Origin: Shewanella marisflavi
Lineage (GTDB): Bacteria; Pseudomonadota; Gammaproteobacteria; Enterobacterales; Shewanellaceae
NCBI RefSeq assembly: GCF_023283925.1
Contig: NZ_JAKIKX010000002.1
Span: forward strand, 434,001-498,000
Length of the DNA stretch: 64,000 nucleotides
Direction: 5' to 3'
The first letter of the stretch is position 1; each line of letters opens with the position of its first letter. Both the position numbers and the translations under genes were made by a program. Positions 17,452-25,859 of this stretch are shown here, piece after piece. The notes under the pieces were generated by a model. It saw only the letters and a list, made by a program, of their open reading frames with translations. It did no database searches and was not told the origin of the DNA.

Positions 17452-19125
17452 TTACGCGGATTTTGCTTCGTCGCGTAACTCGCGGCGCAAGATCTTACCC
17501 ACATTACTCTTAGGTAGCTCATCCCTAAATTCTACCAGCTTAGGAATTTTATATCCCGTCAAATGATGACGACAGTGCTTGATCACCTGCTCTTCGGTCA
17601 AAGATTTATCGTTAGCAACCACAAATACCTTCACCAACTCACCGCTGACCTCGTGAGGCACACCCACAGCAGCCACTTCGACCACCTTGGGATGCAGGGC
17701 GACAACCTCTTCAACCTCATTAGGGAAGACGTTAAAGCCCGACACCAAGATCATATCTTTCTTGCGATCGACAATAAAGAAAAAGCCCTGCTCATCCATA
17801 TAGCCAATATCGCCAGTAGCCAGGTAGCCATCCTTGTCGATCACCTTGGCGGTCTCTTCAGGGCGCTGCCAGTAACCTTTCATCACCTGCGGCCCCTTGG
17901 CAAAGAGCTCGCCAGTTTCGCCTTGAGGCAGCACATTGCCCTCCTCGTCGCGAACCTGCATATCTGTGTTGGCTACCGGGAAGCCGATTGAACCGTTATA
18001 GCCTTCCAGGTTATAAGGGCAGCAGGTCAGCAGCGGCGACGCCTCAGTCAGGCCATAACCTTCCAGCAGACGCGTCTTAGTGATCCCTTGCCACTTATCG
18101 GCTACGGCGCGCTGCACCGCCATGCCACCACCGATAGACAATTTCAGATTGGAGAAATCCAGAGTCTTAAACTCTTCCGAACTCACCAGGGCGTTAAACA
18201 GGGTATTAACCCCTGTCAGTGCAGTAAAAGGATGTTTCTTCAGCTCAGACACAAACGCTGGGATATCCCTTGGGTTAGTGATCAGCAGGTTGTTGGCACC
18301 TTTATGAAGGAAGAGCAAACAGTTCACCGTCAAGGCGAAGATGTGATAGAGCGGCAGCGCAGTCACCACAAACTCTTTGCCGTTTTCCAGCAAAGGCGAA
18401 TAGGACGCATCGGCCTGAAGCAGGTTGCTGACAATATTGCCGTGGGTCAACATGGCTCCCTTAGAGACACCTGTGGTACCGCCTGTGTATTGTAAAAATG
18501 CAACATCATCACTCTTAGTGGTCGGTTTGACATACTGCAAACGGCGTCCTTTAGAGAGTGACTGACGCATAGAGATAGCATGGGGCAGATGATATTTAGG
18601 TACCATCTTCTTGATGTACTTCACCACAAAGTTCACCAAGGTGCGTTTTGGCGCGCTCAAGAGATCCCCAAGACCGGTCAAAATAACGCTCTTCACCGGC
18701 GTTTGGTCTACCACCTGCTCAAGGGTATTGGCAAAATTAGAAACCACAACGATGGCCTTGGCACCCGAGTCATTCAACTGATGCTTTAGCTCACGCGGGG
18801 TATAAAGAGGGTTTACGTTAACCACCACCAAGCCTGCACGCAACACACCAAACAGTGCGATGGGGTACTGCAGCAGATTAGGCATCATGATCGCCACGCG
18901 ATCGCCCTTCTCCAGCTTAAGTTCATTTTGCAGATAGGCGGCAAAGGCGCGGCTACGTTCTTCAAGTTTACGATAGGTCAGCGTTGCTCCCATGTTCACA
19001 AAGGCGGGCTGATCGGCATACTGAGCGACCGAGCGCTCAAACAGGTCGATAAGCGAGCTATATTGCTGCGCATCTATAATGGCGGGCACATCATCGGGTA
19101 AATTTTTCGTCCAAAGCTGTTCCAC
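17452..19125 (-). CDS. fadD: FadD, long-chain fatty acid-CoA ligase
   Basis: Inner-membrane-associated acyl-CoA synthetase that activates imported fatty acids with ATP and CoA, feeding beta-oxidation and producing the FadR ligand. 557 aa (E. coli 561). The AMP-binding motif [11 protein letters not shown] is at residues 213-223. Later motifs include [28 protein letters not shown] and the C-terminal [14 protein letters not shown] with the catalytic lysine. ATG 19125 follows GGAGAGACTC-type sequence. A perfect 20-bp palindrome lies 31 bp upstream and is a likely fatty-acid-responsive operator. Confidence 0.96.
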   Translation of the reverse strand: MEQLWTKNLPDDVPAIIDAQQYSSLIDLFERSVAQYADQPAFVNMGATLTYRKLEERSRAFAAYLQNELKLEKGDRVAIMMPNLLQYPIALFGVLRAGLVVVNVNPLYTPRELKHQLNDSGAKAIVVVSNFANTLEQVVDQTPVKSVILTGLGDLLSAPKRTLVNFVVKYIKKMVPKYHLPHAISMRQSLSKGRRLQYVKPTTKSDDVAFLQYTGGTTGVSKGAMLTHGNIVSNLLQADASYSPLLENGKEFVVTALPLYHIFALTVNCLLFLHKGANNLLITNPRDIPAFVSELKKHPFTALTGVNTLFNALVSSEEFKTLDFSNLKLSIGGGMAVQRAVADKWQGITKTRLLEGYGLTEASPLLTCCPYNLEGYNGSIGFPVANTDMQVRDEEGNVLPQGETGELFAKGPQVMKGYWQRPEETAKVIDKDGYLATGDIGYMDEQGFFFIVDRKKDMILVSGFNVFPNEVEEVVALHPKVVEVAAVGVPHEVSGELVKVFVVANDKSLTEEQVIKHCRHHLTGYKIPKLVEFRDELPKSNVGKILRRELRDEAKSA

Positions 19126-19156
19126 GAGTCTCTCCTAAATCCCCAGGCAGAGTTAG

Positions 19157-19176
19157 GGTGAATGAATTCATTCACC
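19157..19176. promoter_or_regulatory. Candidate TetR-type fatty-acid operator before fadD
   Basis: The perfect 20-bp palindrome ggtgaatgaattcattcacc ends 31 bp before the fadD start codon. Its core TGAATGA..TCATTCA resembles, as I recall it, the box bound by TetR-family fatty-acid regulators (B. subtilis FadR; PsrA is the analogue in Shewanella). The regulator is inferred, not encoded in this window. Confidence 0.6.
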
Positions 19177-19323
19177 TAAGGTTTCAAATATAGAAACTAA
19201 ACACTGACTTATAAATATTGTTGGTACGCCCAAAAAATCATACGGGCGTTTTAATTTTGAACATCATCACACAATTAGAGTAAAAATCCTAGTGTAATTT
19301 TACCATCTATTGCTAAGGGGCTG

Positions 19324-20211
19324 TCACCCTAAAAATGCCTTAATTTCGGCTGCAACCTCTGTGCTGTTGCCCATATGGAGATGGTGGTCACCTTCGAGTT
19401 CCACCAGAGTGAGATTTTGATACCAAGAATGAGCCGCTTCAGCCACGCCATCCCCCAGGGGATAGCCTTTACTGGCGCGTATCGCCAGTGCCTTAGCGTT
19501 ATGCCCTTGCATCAAACCGCTGACATGATCGAAATTGAGCCGCATGGGGGAATCAAGTTTTAACCTGGGATCGCTACGCCAAAAATACTTGCCCCCTAGG
19601 CTTTGTAAGTTGCGCTCAAGGATCAGCTGGCACCAAGACGAATCAAGCCCGGTTAATTTCTCTCTGGCCCTAACGGCCGCCTCAAAAATAACGGGTTTAG
19701 GCGCAGAGGCTATGGTCGATGCTCTTTGATGGGCCGCAAAGCTGCGCCTTAAGCGTAAACGGCTTTTATCTGAACTTTCATAAAGGGGTGCCAGGGCCTC
19801 AATAAATACCCAATGTGCCGCCTTCTCACCGAAAGCAGCGCTATAGGCCGACGCCACTATGCCCCCCAAGGAGTGCCCTATCACCCCATGCAGAGGCTGA
19901 TGACGACTAATAGCGTCGATAAGCTGCTCGAGATCATAAAGGTAATCTATCCAGTGCAGCGGATAGCCGCCGGGTCTGTGCTGCGAGGTTCCATGCCCGG
20001 GCCAATCGATTGCCAGCAAGCGATACTCGCTCAGCTTCTCGGCTAAGGGCACGAAGCTGTTGGCGTTATCAAGCCAGCCATGAAGGGCCAACAACAAGGG
20101 TTCGTCTGGCTCGCCCCATAATCGCCCACCCAGGCGAATATGGGGCAGCTGAAGACTCACCTCATTGCCCTGACCACAGGGTCTGCACAACGCGGCTAAG
20201 CTATCATTCAT
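19324..20211 (-). CDS. Alpha/beta hydrolase
   Basis: 295-aa cytoplasmic serine hydrolase of unknown substrate. Visible features are the oxyanion segment ALHGWLDNANSF (residues 42-53), the nucleophile elbow GHSLGG with Ser114, and a C-terminal His in GDHHLHM near residue 275. Together they give the expected catalytic order. DWPGHGTSQHRP is typical of the epoxide hydrolase/lipase-like branch. Its ATG overlaps the stop of the upstream methyltransferase-like gene by one base (TAATG), indicating coupled translation. It lies between that gene and fadD. Confidence 0.85.
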   Translation of the reverse strand: MNDSLAALCRPCGQGNEVSLQLPHIRLGGRLWGEPDEPLLLALHGWLDNANSFVPLAEKLSEYRLLAIDWPGHGTSQHRPGGYPLHWIDYLYDLEQLIDAISRHQPLHGVIGHSLGGIVASAYSAAFGEKAAHWVFIEALAPLYESSDKSRLRLRRSFAAHQRASTIASAPKPVIFEAAVRAREKLTGLDSSWCQLILERNLQSLGGKYFWRSDPRLKLDSPMRLNFDHVSGLMQGHNAKALAIRASKGYPLGDGVAEAAHSWYQNLTLVELEGDHHLHMGNSTEVAAEIKAFLG

Positions 20212-21071
20212 TATTTTGGCTTTTTAATAAATTTCAGCGTCATGCGATCGCTCTCGCCCATCGCCAAATATTTATCTTTATCCTGCTCGCCCAGACGTAG
20301 ACTCGGCGGCAGGGTCCAGACGCCCTTAGGATGATCTTTGGTGTCCTTGGCATTGGCATTGATTTCACTCGCGGCCACCAGGGTAAAGCCTGCCTTTTCG
20401 GCGAGTGCGATCACCTCATCCTGCACCATGTACCCAGAACTTAAATCCATACCAGGGTTCGCTCTGTGCTCCACCACGCCAAAGGTACCACCAGGCTTCA
20501 AGACCTGGTAGGCCGAATCGAACACCTGTTCCAGCACGCCAGCCTTGGCCCAGTTATGCAGGTTTCTGAAGGTCAACACGGCATCGGCGCTATTAGCGGC
20601 ACCCAACTCGCTTAAACGCGGCGGTTCAAAGCTCAGGCTTGACGCCTTGCCCAAAGTGTCACTGTGAGTTTGCAGCCAGGCATCCAGGGCTTTGCCAAGA
20701 CGAATACGATAGGCGGGGCTTTCAACCTCGGCAGGCGGGTTCGCATCAAAATTGGCGGCAACATAATGCCCCTCTTTGGCAAGATAAGGTGCCAAGATCT
20801 CGGCATACCAGCGTCCGCCGGGCCAAAGCTCAACCACAGTATCAGTCGGCTTAATGCCAAAGAAACTTAAGGTCTCTGCTGGGTGACGATACTTGTCACG
20901 CTCAAGATTTGCGGGCTCTCGTAGCGGATTACTCAGGGCATCGGTGATCTGCTGATTCACCAGATGAGACTGAATAGGCTGTGATTGCTGCGGCTGTTCT
21001 GTGTGCGCCAGGCTGGTTGCAGGCAGGCCTATGGCTAAGGCGATAGATACGGCTAAGGTAAAGGTTTTCAT
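20211..21071 (-). CDS. Secreted class I SAM-dependent methyltransferase-like protein
   Basis: 286 aa from ATG 21071, which has an AGGAAGAGAG ribosome site; an upstream in-frame codon at 21122 would bury the signal peptide. The N-terminus is a clear signal peptide, cut near SLA-H (residue 22), so the protein is predicted periplasmic. The fold resembles a class I methyltransferase: VVELWPGGRWYAEILAPYL as motif I, LTFRNLHNW as motif IV, and VLKPGGTFGVVEHR late. SAM is not known to be free in the periplasm, so a different ligand is possible. It is translationally coupled to the downstream hydrolase. Confidence 0.8.
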   Translation of the reverse strand: MKTFTLAVSIALAIGLPATSLAHTEQPQQSQPIQSHLVNQQITDALSNPLREPANLERDKYRHPAETLSFFGIKPTDTVVELWPGGRWYAEILAPYLAKEGHYVAANFDANPPAEVESPAYRIRLGKALDAWLQTHSDTLGKASSLSFEPPRLSELGAANSADAVLTFRNLHNWAKAGVLEQVFDSAYQVLKPGGTFGVVEHRANPGMDLSSGYMVQDEVIALAEKAGFTLVAASEINANAKDTKDHPKGVWTLPPSLRLGEQDKDKYLAMGESDRMTLKFIKKPK

Positions 21072-21153
21072 CTTCTCTCTTCCTGAATAAGGTAAGGCTA
21101 AAGCACCTAAGCTATCAGCCAAGCCACTAAAATAAAACCTAATATACAGTCAG

Positions 21154-21855
21154 TTACACTTTTTGTTCGCGCTTAGCATTAGCCTGTTCGACTCGGCGCC
21201 AACAGATCCACAACATAACCAAACTCGATAGCATCCAGATCCCCACCCAGATCCAAGCGGGGATCCAGGTTTGCTGGGCCAACATGGCCGCATCGCCGCG
21301 ACCCGGCATACCCAGCAAGACGGTGGGGCTGGCCAAAGCGTTGAGCATGATCATCAAGGCCATCACACGTAAGCTAAAGGTGAGAATCGGACTTTGGCTC
21401 AGTTTGAGTGGCAAGAAAAACAGTAGTGACAGCACAAACAATATAGAGATGGTTAACAGATCTCGCCCCCAAAAGAGTATGCTGAGCGCCACCATTAAAC
21501 CGAGAAAACTAAAGCTGAGACGTATGCCACGGGCCCAGGTCGCCAGATGAAATATAAGCAAGCCCCAAAGCGAGGCGCCGAAATAACCGGCAAAGCCGAT
21601 CAGCACCGGCCACCCCCCTTGGCTGACACATAAGCCCGCGCCATTGGGGTAGAGCTCAATATGACTCACCAAGCCACCAGACAAAAGCGTAGCCAGTGCA
21701 TGGGACGCCTCATGAAAATAGCTCTCGAGCCATTTAAAAGGCACACTCAAATAGGGAATTCGCGTCAACGCCAATGCGAGCAACAGCTCAATCATAAACA
21801 GACTACGGCTGGGCACTCCGGCCTTGGATGCTGGGGAGCTAATAGAAAAACCCAT
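21154..21855 (-). CDS. Peptidase M50B-like integral membrane protein
   Basis: 233-aa membrane protein with about six hydrophobic segments. The zinc motif HEASH (residues 48-52, in YFHEASHALATLLSGG) sits at the start of the second helix, as in site-2-protease-like M50 peptidases. A second ligand motif is not evident, so peptidase activity is unproven. The ATG at 21855 has a weak ribosome site; Met21 is an alternative. It lies upstream of the methyltransferase-like gene on the same strand, 83 bp away. Confidence 0.75.
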   Translation of the reverse strand: MGFSISSPASKAGVPSRSLFMIELLLALALTRIPYLSVPFKWLESYFHEASHALATLLSGGLVSHIELYPNGAGLCVSQGGWPVLIGFAGYFGASLWGLLIFHLATWARGIRLSFSFLGLMVALSILFWGRDLLTISILFVLSLLFFLPLKLSQSPILTFSLRVMALMIMLNALASPTVLLGMPGRGDAAMLAQQTWIPAWIWVGIWMLSSLVMLWICWRRVEQANAKREQKV

Positions 21856-21948
21856 AGTGGATAACCCGTCCTTTTAGTTGGTCGCGTGTCACGTCACTCT
21901 GCGACGCGGCGAGAAACAGCGCCTGGCGATCTCCGCCAAGCTCACAGA

Positions 21949-22320
21949 TCATACGTAGGTATCGATACCCACCATCTGAGAGATGGCGTCACGCTGCGCG
22001 GCGTGCTGGTGCATAAGATATTGACCTATGGCGCCGCGGCTGGTCTGGGTGTTTTGATCATATTCAAGCTTGGCGCTGAGCCGGTCGCTTAACTCGTTGG
22101 CCATCAGAGCGCTACTGCTACGCTCTGTTGCATCATCGACAAGGTTTGCCCGCTGGCCAGCTTGTGAGGCTGATGACTGACTTGACTGAATAGGTGTAAC
22201 ATCAATGACATCTGCGCTGGGTCGGGTTGAGCCCACACGAGTTTGCGCCGCGATGGCATCGCTAATGGCTGACGCGCTCGAAGAGAGCCCGGGTAACAGA
22301 CTAGCTGGCGGCAGTTGCAT
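21949..22320 (-). CDS. Small hypothetical protein, Ser/Ala-rich
   Basis: 123 aa from ATG 22320, which has a GGGAG site seven bases upstream; a TTG one codon earlier is less likely. No signal peptide or membrane segment. Composition is rich in Ser, Ala and Gln; the last third is predicted helical (LMANELSDRLSAKLEYDQ). I do not recognise a family. The good ribosome site, the start-to-stop frame filling the gap between tsaB and the M50-like gene, and the same strand as its neighbours support a real gene. Confidence 0.6.
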   Translation of the reverse strand: MQLPPASLLPGLSSSASAISDAIAAQTRVGSTRPSADVIDVTPIQSSQSSASQAGQRANLVDDATERSSSALMANELSDRLSAKLEYDQNTQTSRGAIGQYLMHQHAAQRDAISQMVGIDTYV

Positions 22321-22383
22321 CAATTATCTCCCTTTAGCCTCATAGGATCAGCGCACACATCTTCTTATTTAGCCTATACCAGA

Positions 22384-23097
22384 TCACTCGCGGCCGGGAA
22401 GTTTTTTCCAGGTTACGGTATCGCGCAGATAAACAGGTTGCAGCTGATCGACATCTGTCGCCTGTCCGGCTTTCACCGCGGCTTCAGCCAGTGGCAACAT
22501 GTAGCGTGCGATTGGAAACTTAGCTTCCTCAACAAAGGTCATCTCTTGCTTAAGCAGTTCAGGATACGCATCAAAACCTGTGCCACAGGCCGACACCGAC
22601 AAGCTCAGATCTAACTGACTCTCAAGCTCAGTTGGCGGGCAAACGCGCTCTTCACCCACCAAGCATGCCAGACCATCTACCGCCTGATATTCGCCCCAAT
22701 AGATCTCCCCCATGCGCGCATCGATAGCGGTGGCGACTTGCGTAGCCCCTTTCACTTCGATAGCAGCTTGAGCCATGGCTGCCAAGGTCGAGATCCCCAC
22801 CACTGGCAGGTCTTGTCCTAGGGCCAAACCTTGGGTCATGGAGGTACAGATACGAATACCGGTAAAGCTGCCTGGACCACAACCATAGGCGATCAGATCC
22901 ACCTCGCTCAAACCTATACCCGCTTCTTCCAGCACCTCTTGCACCATAGGCAGCAAACGCTGGCTATGCTCCCGGGGCGCGTCGGCCTGACGGGCAAAGA
23001 TGCTTCCCTGATACGCAAGCGCAACCGAACAAGACTCGGTGCAGGTATCCAGGGCAAGTATGCTCATGGGGGCGGAAATATCGTTAATTTCAGGCAT
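22384..23097 (-). CDS. tsaB: TsaB, tRNA threonylcarbamoyladenosine biosynthesis protein
   Basis: ASKHA-fold partner of TsaD in making t6A at position 37 of ANN-decoding tRNAs. 237 aa as given. The first beta strand MSILALDTCTESCSVAL is preceded by ten extra residues; an ATG at 23067 would give the usual start, and neither start has a clear ribosome site. The YGCGPGSFTGIRI motif (near residues 72-84) is diagnostic. In E. coli tsaB is next to yoaA and near fadD and rnd; the same genes cluster here. Confidence 0.93.
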   Translation of the reverse strand: MPEINDISAPMSILALDTCTESCSVALAYQGSIFARQADAPREHSQRLLPMVQEVLEEAGIGLSEVDLIAYGCGPGSFTGIRICTSMTQGLALGQDLPVVGISTLAAMAQAAIEVKGATQVATAIDARMGEIYWGEYQAVDGLACLVGEERVCPPTELESQLDLSLSVSACGTGFDAYPELLKQEMTFVEEAKFPIARYMLPLAEAAVKAGQATDVDQLQPVYLRDTVTWKKLPGRE

Positions 23098-23534
23098 GCA
23101 AATCTAACCAAATCAATAGTGGCAGGAGACCAGCATGATCGTTAAAAAACAAGATCACGGGCTAAGCCAACAAATATATAAGATGAATGGCGCCGATTAT
23201 AGCGTAAAACCCACTAAGGTATAGCCTTAATTCCCGGCCAATGAGCGGATATTCCAGCGAATTTTTCTGGGGTGACTCGGCTGCTCTAACCACTAAGCAA
23301 ACCAGTAAGCAAGCCACTAAGCCAGCCTCTAAACAGTCGACTTACACCTCAATCAGTCAATCGCCCATTAACTGAAAAAGCCGTTTTCTCTTTTAACTAA
23401 ACCCTATACCATAGGGCTCATTCTGAGCCAGTTGCCGAGCCTAATTTCAAGGCAATTTTTAGGCCGCCTTTCAAACAGATGGCAATGTTTCGCGGGCGCT
23501 GGTGCTTAACAGGTCTAGTGCTTAAGGAGTGCTA
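23098..23534. other. Intergenic region between tsaB and the DMT transporter
   Basis: About 430 bp between divergent genes. It has two short open frames on the plus strand. One (23135-23224, 29 codons) has AGGAG six bases before its ATG; the other (23241-23375, 44 codons) lacks a ribosome site and contains a degenerate ACTAAGCAA-type repeat. Neither is recognisable. The first overlaps the tsaB promoter region. Confidence 0.4.
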
Positions 23535-24527
23535 GTGCTTAAGGCCGCTTTACTTAATAACCTACAGGCGATGGCACCTAACCCAAGGATCTTTGATTTG
23601 CACACTCAGGCACGGACACATTCGACAAGCCAGCCCGCGAGCCAGTCACCATCTCAAGCGATTATGATGGCCCTTGGCTCGGCCATCTTAATGGGCACCA
23701 TTGGCGCGCTAGCGAGACAGACGGCCCTCGATGCCAGCGTCATCACCTTTTATCGCCTCTTAATTGGCGCCCTCTGCCTGCTGCTTTATATGCTTGTTAC
23801 AGGTAAAGGCGGGCAAATATGGCACAAACCAAGCAAGCGACATCTTTTAAACGGCGCCCTATTGGCCGGTTTCATGGTGTTCTATGTCCAATCAATCGGC
23901 TATATCAATATGGCCAATGCGGTGATGGTGATCTACCTCGCCCCCTTAGTCAGCGCCATCGGCGCCCACTTTTACTTTCACGAACATCTGCATCAACAAG
24001 CTTTGTTGGCTATTGGCCTGGCTCTTATCGGCGTGATGGCGATCTTGCCAAGTATCGACAGTCTTTCGGGTCAGCCAGAAGAGCTCAAGGGATATGGTTT
24101 TGCCCTGCTGGCCCTGCTGAGTTACAGCGGTTTTATGCTGATTAACCGCCGCCCTGCCAGCGCAAGCCCTTACCAGAGCACGCTGATTCAATTGATCTTT
24201 GGTGCCCTCTGTCTACTGCCCTTCGCCCTGCATCAGGCTGTAGTGCCGACCGCTAACCAGTGGTTTTGGCTCGCGCTTATCGGTATCTTCCCCGGATTTC
24301 TCGCCATCTTATTCGCCGTCAAGGCGCTCAGACTTCTGCCGGCAGCCACTTTTGGCACCTTGGCTTATATCGAGCCCGTCACTGTGGTCATATTAGGCTG
24401 GAGCCTGTTTGCCGAGCATCTATCAATGAGCCAATTAATCGGTTGCGGCCTCATCATAATCGCAGGTCTGCTCCAGACTCGGCAGAGGCCAACCCAACTC
24501 ACTTCATTTAAAAGGACAGCAAAATGA
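23535..24527 (+). CDS. EamA/DMT-family transporter
   Basis: Ten-helix inner-membrane permease of the drug/metabolite superfamily with two EamA repeats; the substrate cannot be told from sequence. I choose GTG at 23535 because AAGGAG lies five bases upstream; the GTG at 23529 overlaps that site. About 330 aa. The first helix begins after a hydrophilic Ser/Gln-rich leader (ASQSPSQAIMMALGSAILMG). The C-terminal repeat includes TFGTLAYIEPVTVVILGW, typical of the family. Its stop overlaps the ndh start (ATGA), so it is co-translated with ndh. Confidence 0.85.
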   Translation: MLKAALLNNLQAMAPNPRIFDLHTQARTHSTSQPASQSPSQAIMMALGSAILMGTIGALARQTALDASVITFYRLLIGALCLLLYMLVTGKGGQIWHKPSKRHLLNGALLAGFMVFYVQSIGYINMANAVMVIYLAPLVSAIGAHFYFHEHLHQQALLAIGLALIGVMAILPSIDSLSGQPEELKGYGFALLALLSYSGFMLINRRPASASPYQSTLIQLIFGALCLLPFALHQAVVPTANQWFWLALIGIFPGFLAILFAVKALRLLPAATFGTLAYIEPVTVVILGWSLFAEHLSMSQLIGCGLIIIAGLLQTRQRPTQLTSFKRTAK

Positions 24528-25825
24528 GTACCCCAATACCTAGGATAGTGATAGTCGGCGGCGGCGCCGGCGGACTCGGTCTGGCCACCCAACTTGGGCA
24601 AAAGCTGGGCAAGAAGCAGAAAGCCGAGATCCTGCTGATCGATAAAAACCGCACTCATATCTGGAAGCCGCTGCTCCATGAAGTCGCCACAGGTTCACTC
24701 GATGCCGATCTTGACGGTGTGGTCTACTCTGCCCATGCGGTAAAACATGGATACCAATTTCAACTGGGCGAACTGACAGATTTGGATCTCGACAACAAAC
24801 AGTTGATGCTGAGCGCCATCACTAATGATAAGGGAGAAGCCTTGCTACCGGCGCGCCAGCTCAGTTATGACACCCTGGTCTTGGCCGTGGGCAGCGTCAG
24901 CAACGACTTTGGTACACCGGGCGTCAAAGAGCACTGCTTCTTTCTCGACTCCCACAATCAGGCAAATCGTTTTCATAATGCCCTGCTCGACAGCTTCACC
25001 CGCATGCATCAATCCGAAGAGCAGCAAAAGCTCAATATCGCCATCGTTGGCGGCGGCGCAACCGGCGTGGAACTCTCGGCAGAGCTCTACCATGTCACGG
25101 ATCTGCTTAAAACCTATGGTCTGAATAAGATGACCGCCGATAGGCTGGCCATCACCTTGATTGAGGCTGGCCCTCGTATCTTGCCAGCCCTGCCGGAGCG
25201 AATCGCCGCCTCGGCGACACGGGAACTGACCAAACTTGGTGTGTCTGTGCGGCAAAATACTCGTATCGAACAGGCCAATGCAAAGGGATTTGTCACCTCA
25301 GAGGGTGAGCTTATCGAGGCTAACTTGATGCTGTGGGCCGCTGGCGTGAAGGCGCCTGATTTTATCAAGCAAATAGATGGACTTAACCTCAACCGCGCCA
25401 ATCAGGTGCTGGTCCGCCCGACCTTGCAGGCCCAAGGGCATGAGGATCTCTTTGTTATCGGTGATTGCTGCGCCTGTGAGCAGGCCGACGGCAGCTTCGT
25501 GCCACCTAGGGCACAATCCGCCCATCAGATGGCTCAGTGTGTCGAGCGCAATATCCTCAATCGGTTCAAAGGGCTCCCCCTTAGCGATTACGAGTATGTC
25601 GACCACGGCTCCCTGGTCAATCTGTCACGTTTTAGTACCGTCGGCAGCCTGATGGGCAACCTCACCAAAGACAGCATGTTTGTCGAGGGTAAAATTGCCC
25701 GCTTCATGTATATCTCCCTCTATCGCATGCATCAAAAGGCCATTCACGGTCTGCCTAAAACCATGGCGCTCTGGTTGGTAGAGAAAATGATGCGGGTGGT
25801 GCGCCCACGCATGAAGCTGCACTAA
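24524..25825 (+). CDS. ndh: Type II NADH dehydrogenase
   Basis: Single-subunit, non-proton-pumping NADH:quinone oxidoreductase on the inner face of the cytoplasmic membrane. 433 aa (E. coli 434). The FAD-binding GGGAGGLGL is at residues 12-20; the NADH-binding VGGGATGVELSAEL is at 175-188; FVIGDCCACEQADG is the second FAD contact. The C-terminus is basic and amphipathic, as needed for membrane attachment. The ATG overlaps the DMT transporter stop by 4 bp. Confidence 0.95.
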   Translation: MSTPIPRIVIVGGGAGGLGLATQLGQKLGKKQKAEILLIDKNRTHIWKPLLHEVATGSLDADLDGVVYSAHAVKHGYQFQLGELTDLDLDNKQLMLSAITNDKGEALLPARQLSYDTLVLAVGSVSNDFGTPGVKEHCFFLDSHNQANRFHNALLDSFTRMHQSEEQQKLNIAIVGGGATGVELSAELYHVTDLLKTYGLNKMTADRLAITLIEAGPRILPALPERIAASATRELTKLGVSVRQNTRIEQANAKGFVTSEGELIEANLMLWAAGVKAPDFIKQIDGLNLNRANQVLVRPTLQAQGHEDLFVIGDCCACEQADGSFVPPRAQSAHQMAQCVERNILNRFKGLPLSDYEYVDHGSLVNLSRFSTVGSLMGNLTKDSMFVEGKIARFMYISLYRMHQKAIHGLPKTMALWLVEKMMRVVRPRMKLH

Positions 25826-25859
25826 ACAGACTTGGCGCTAATCTATGGCTAGCCTTCGG

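Noticed and set aside
19226..19249. Hairpin ACGCCC...GGGCGT between fadD and the hydrolase gene
   Set aside because: A 12-nt loop, a 6-bp stem and no T tract on the strand of the neighbouring genes; not a supported terminator.
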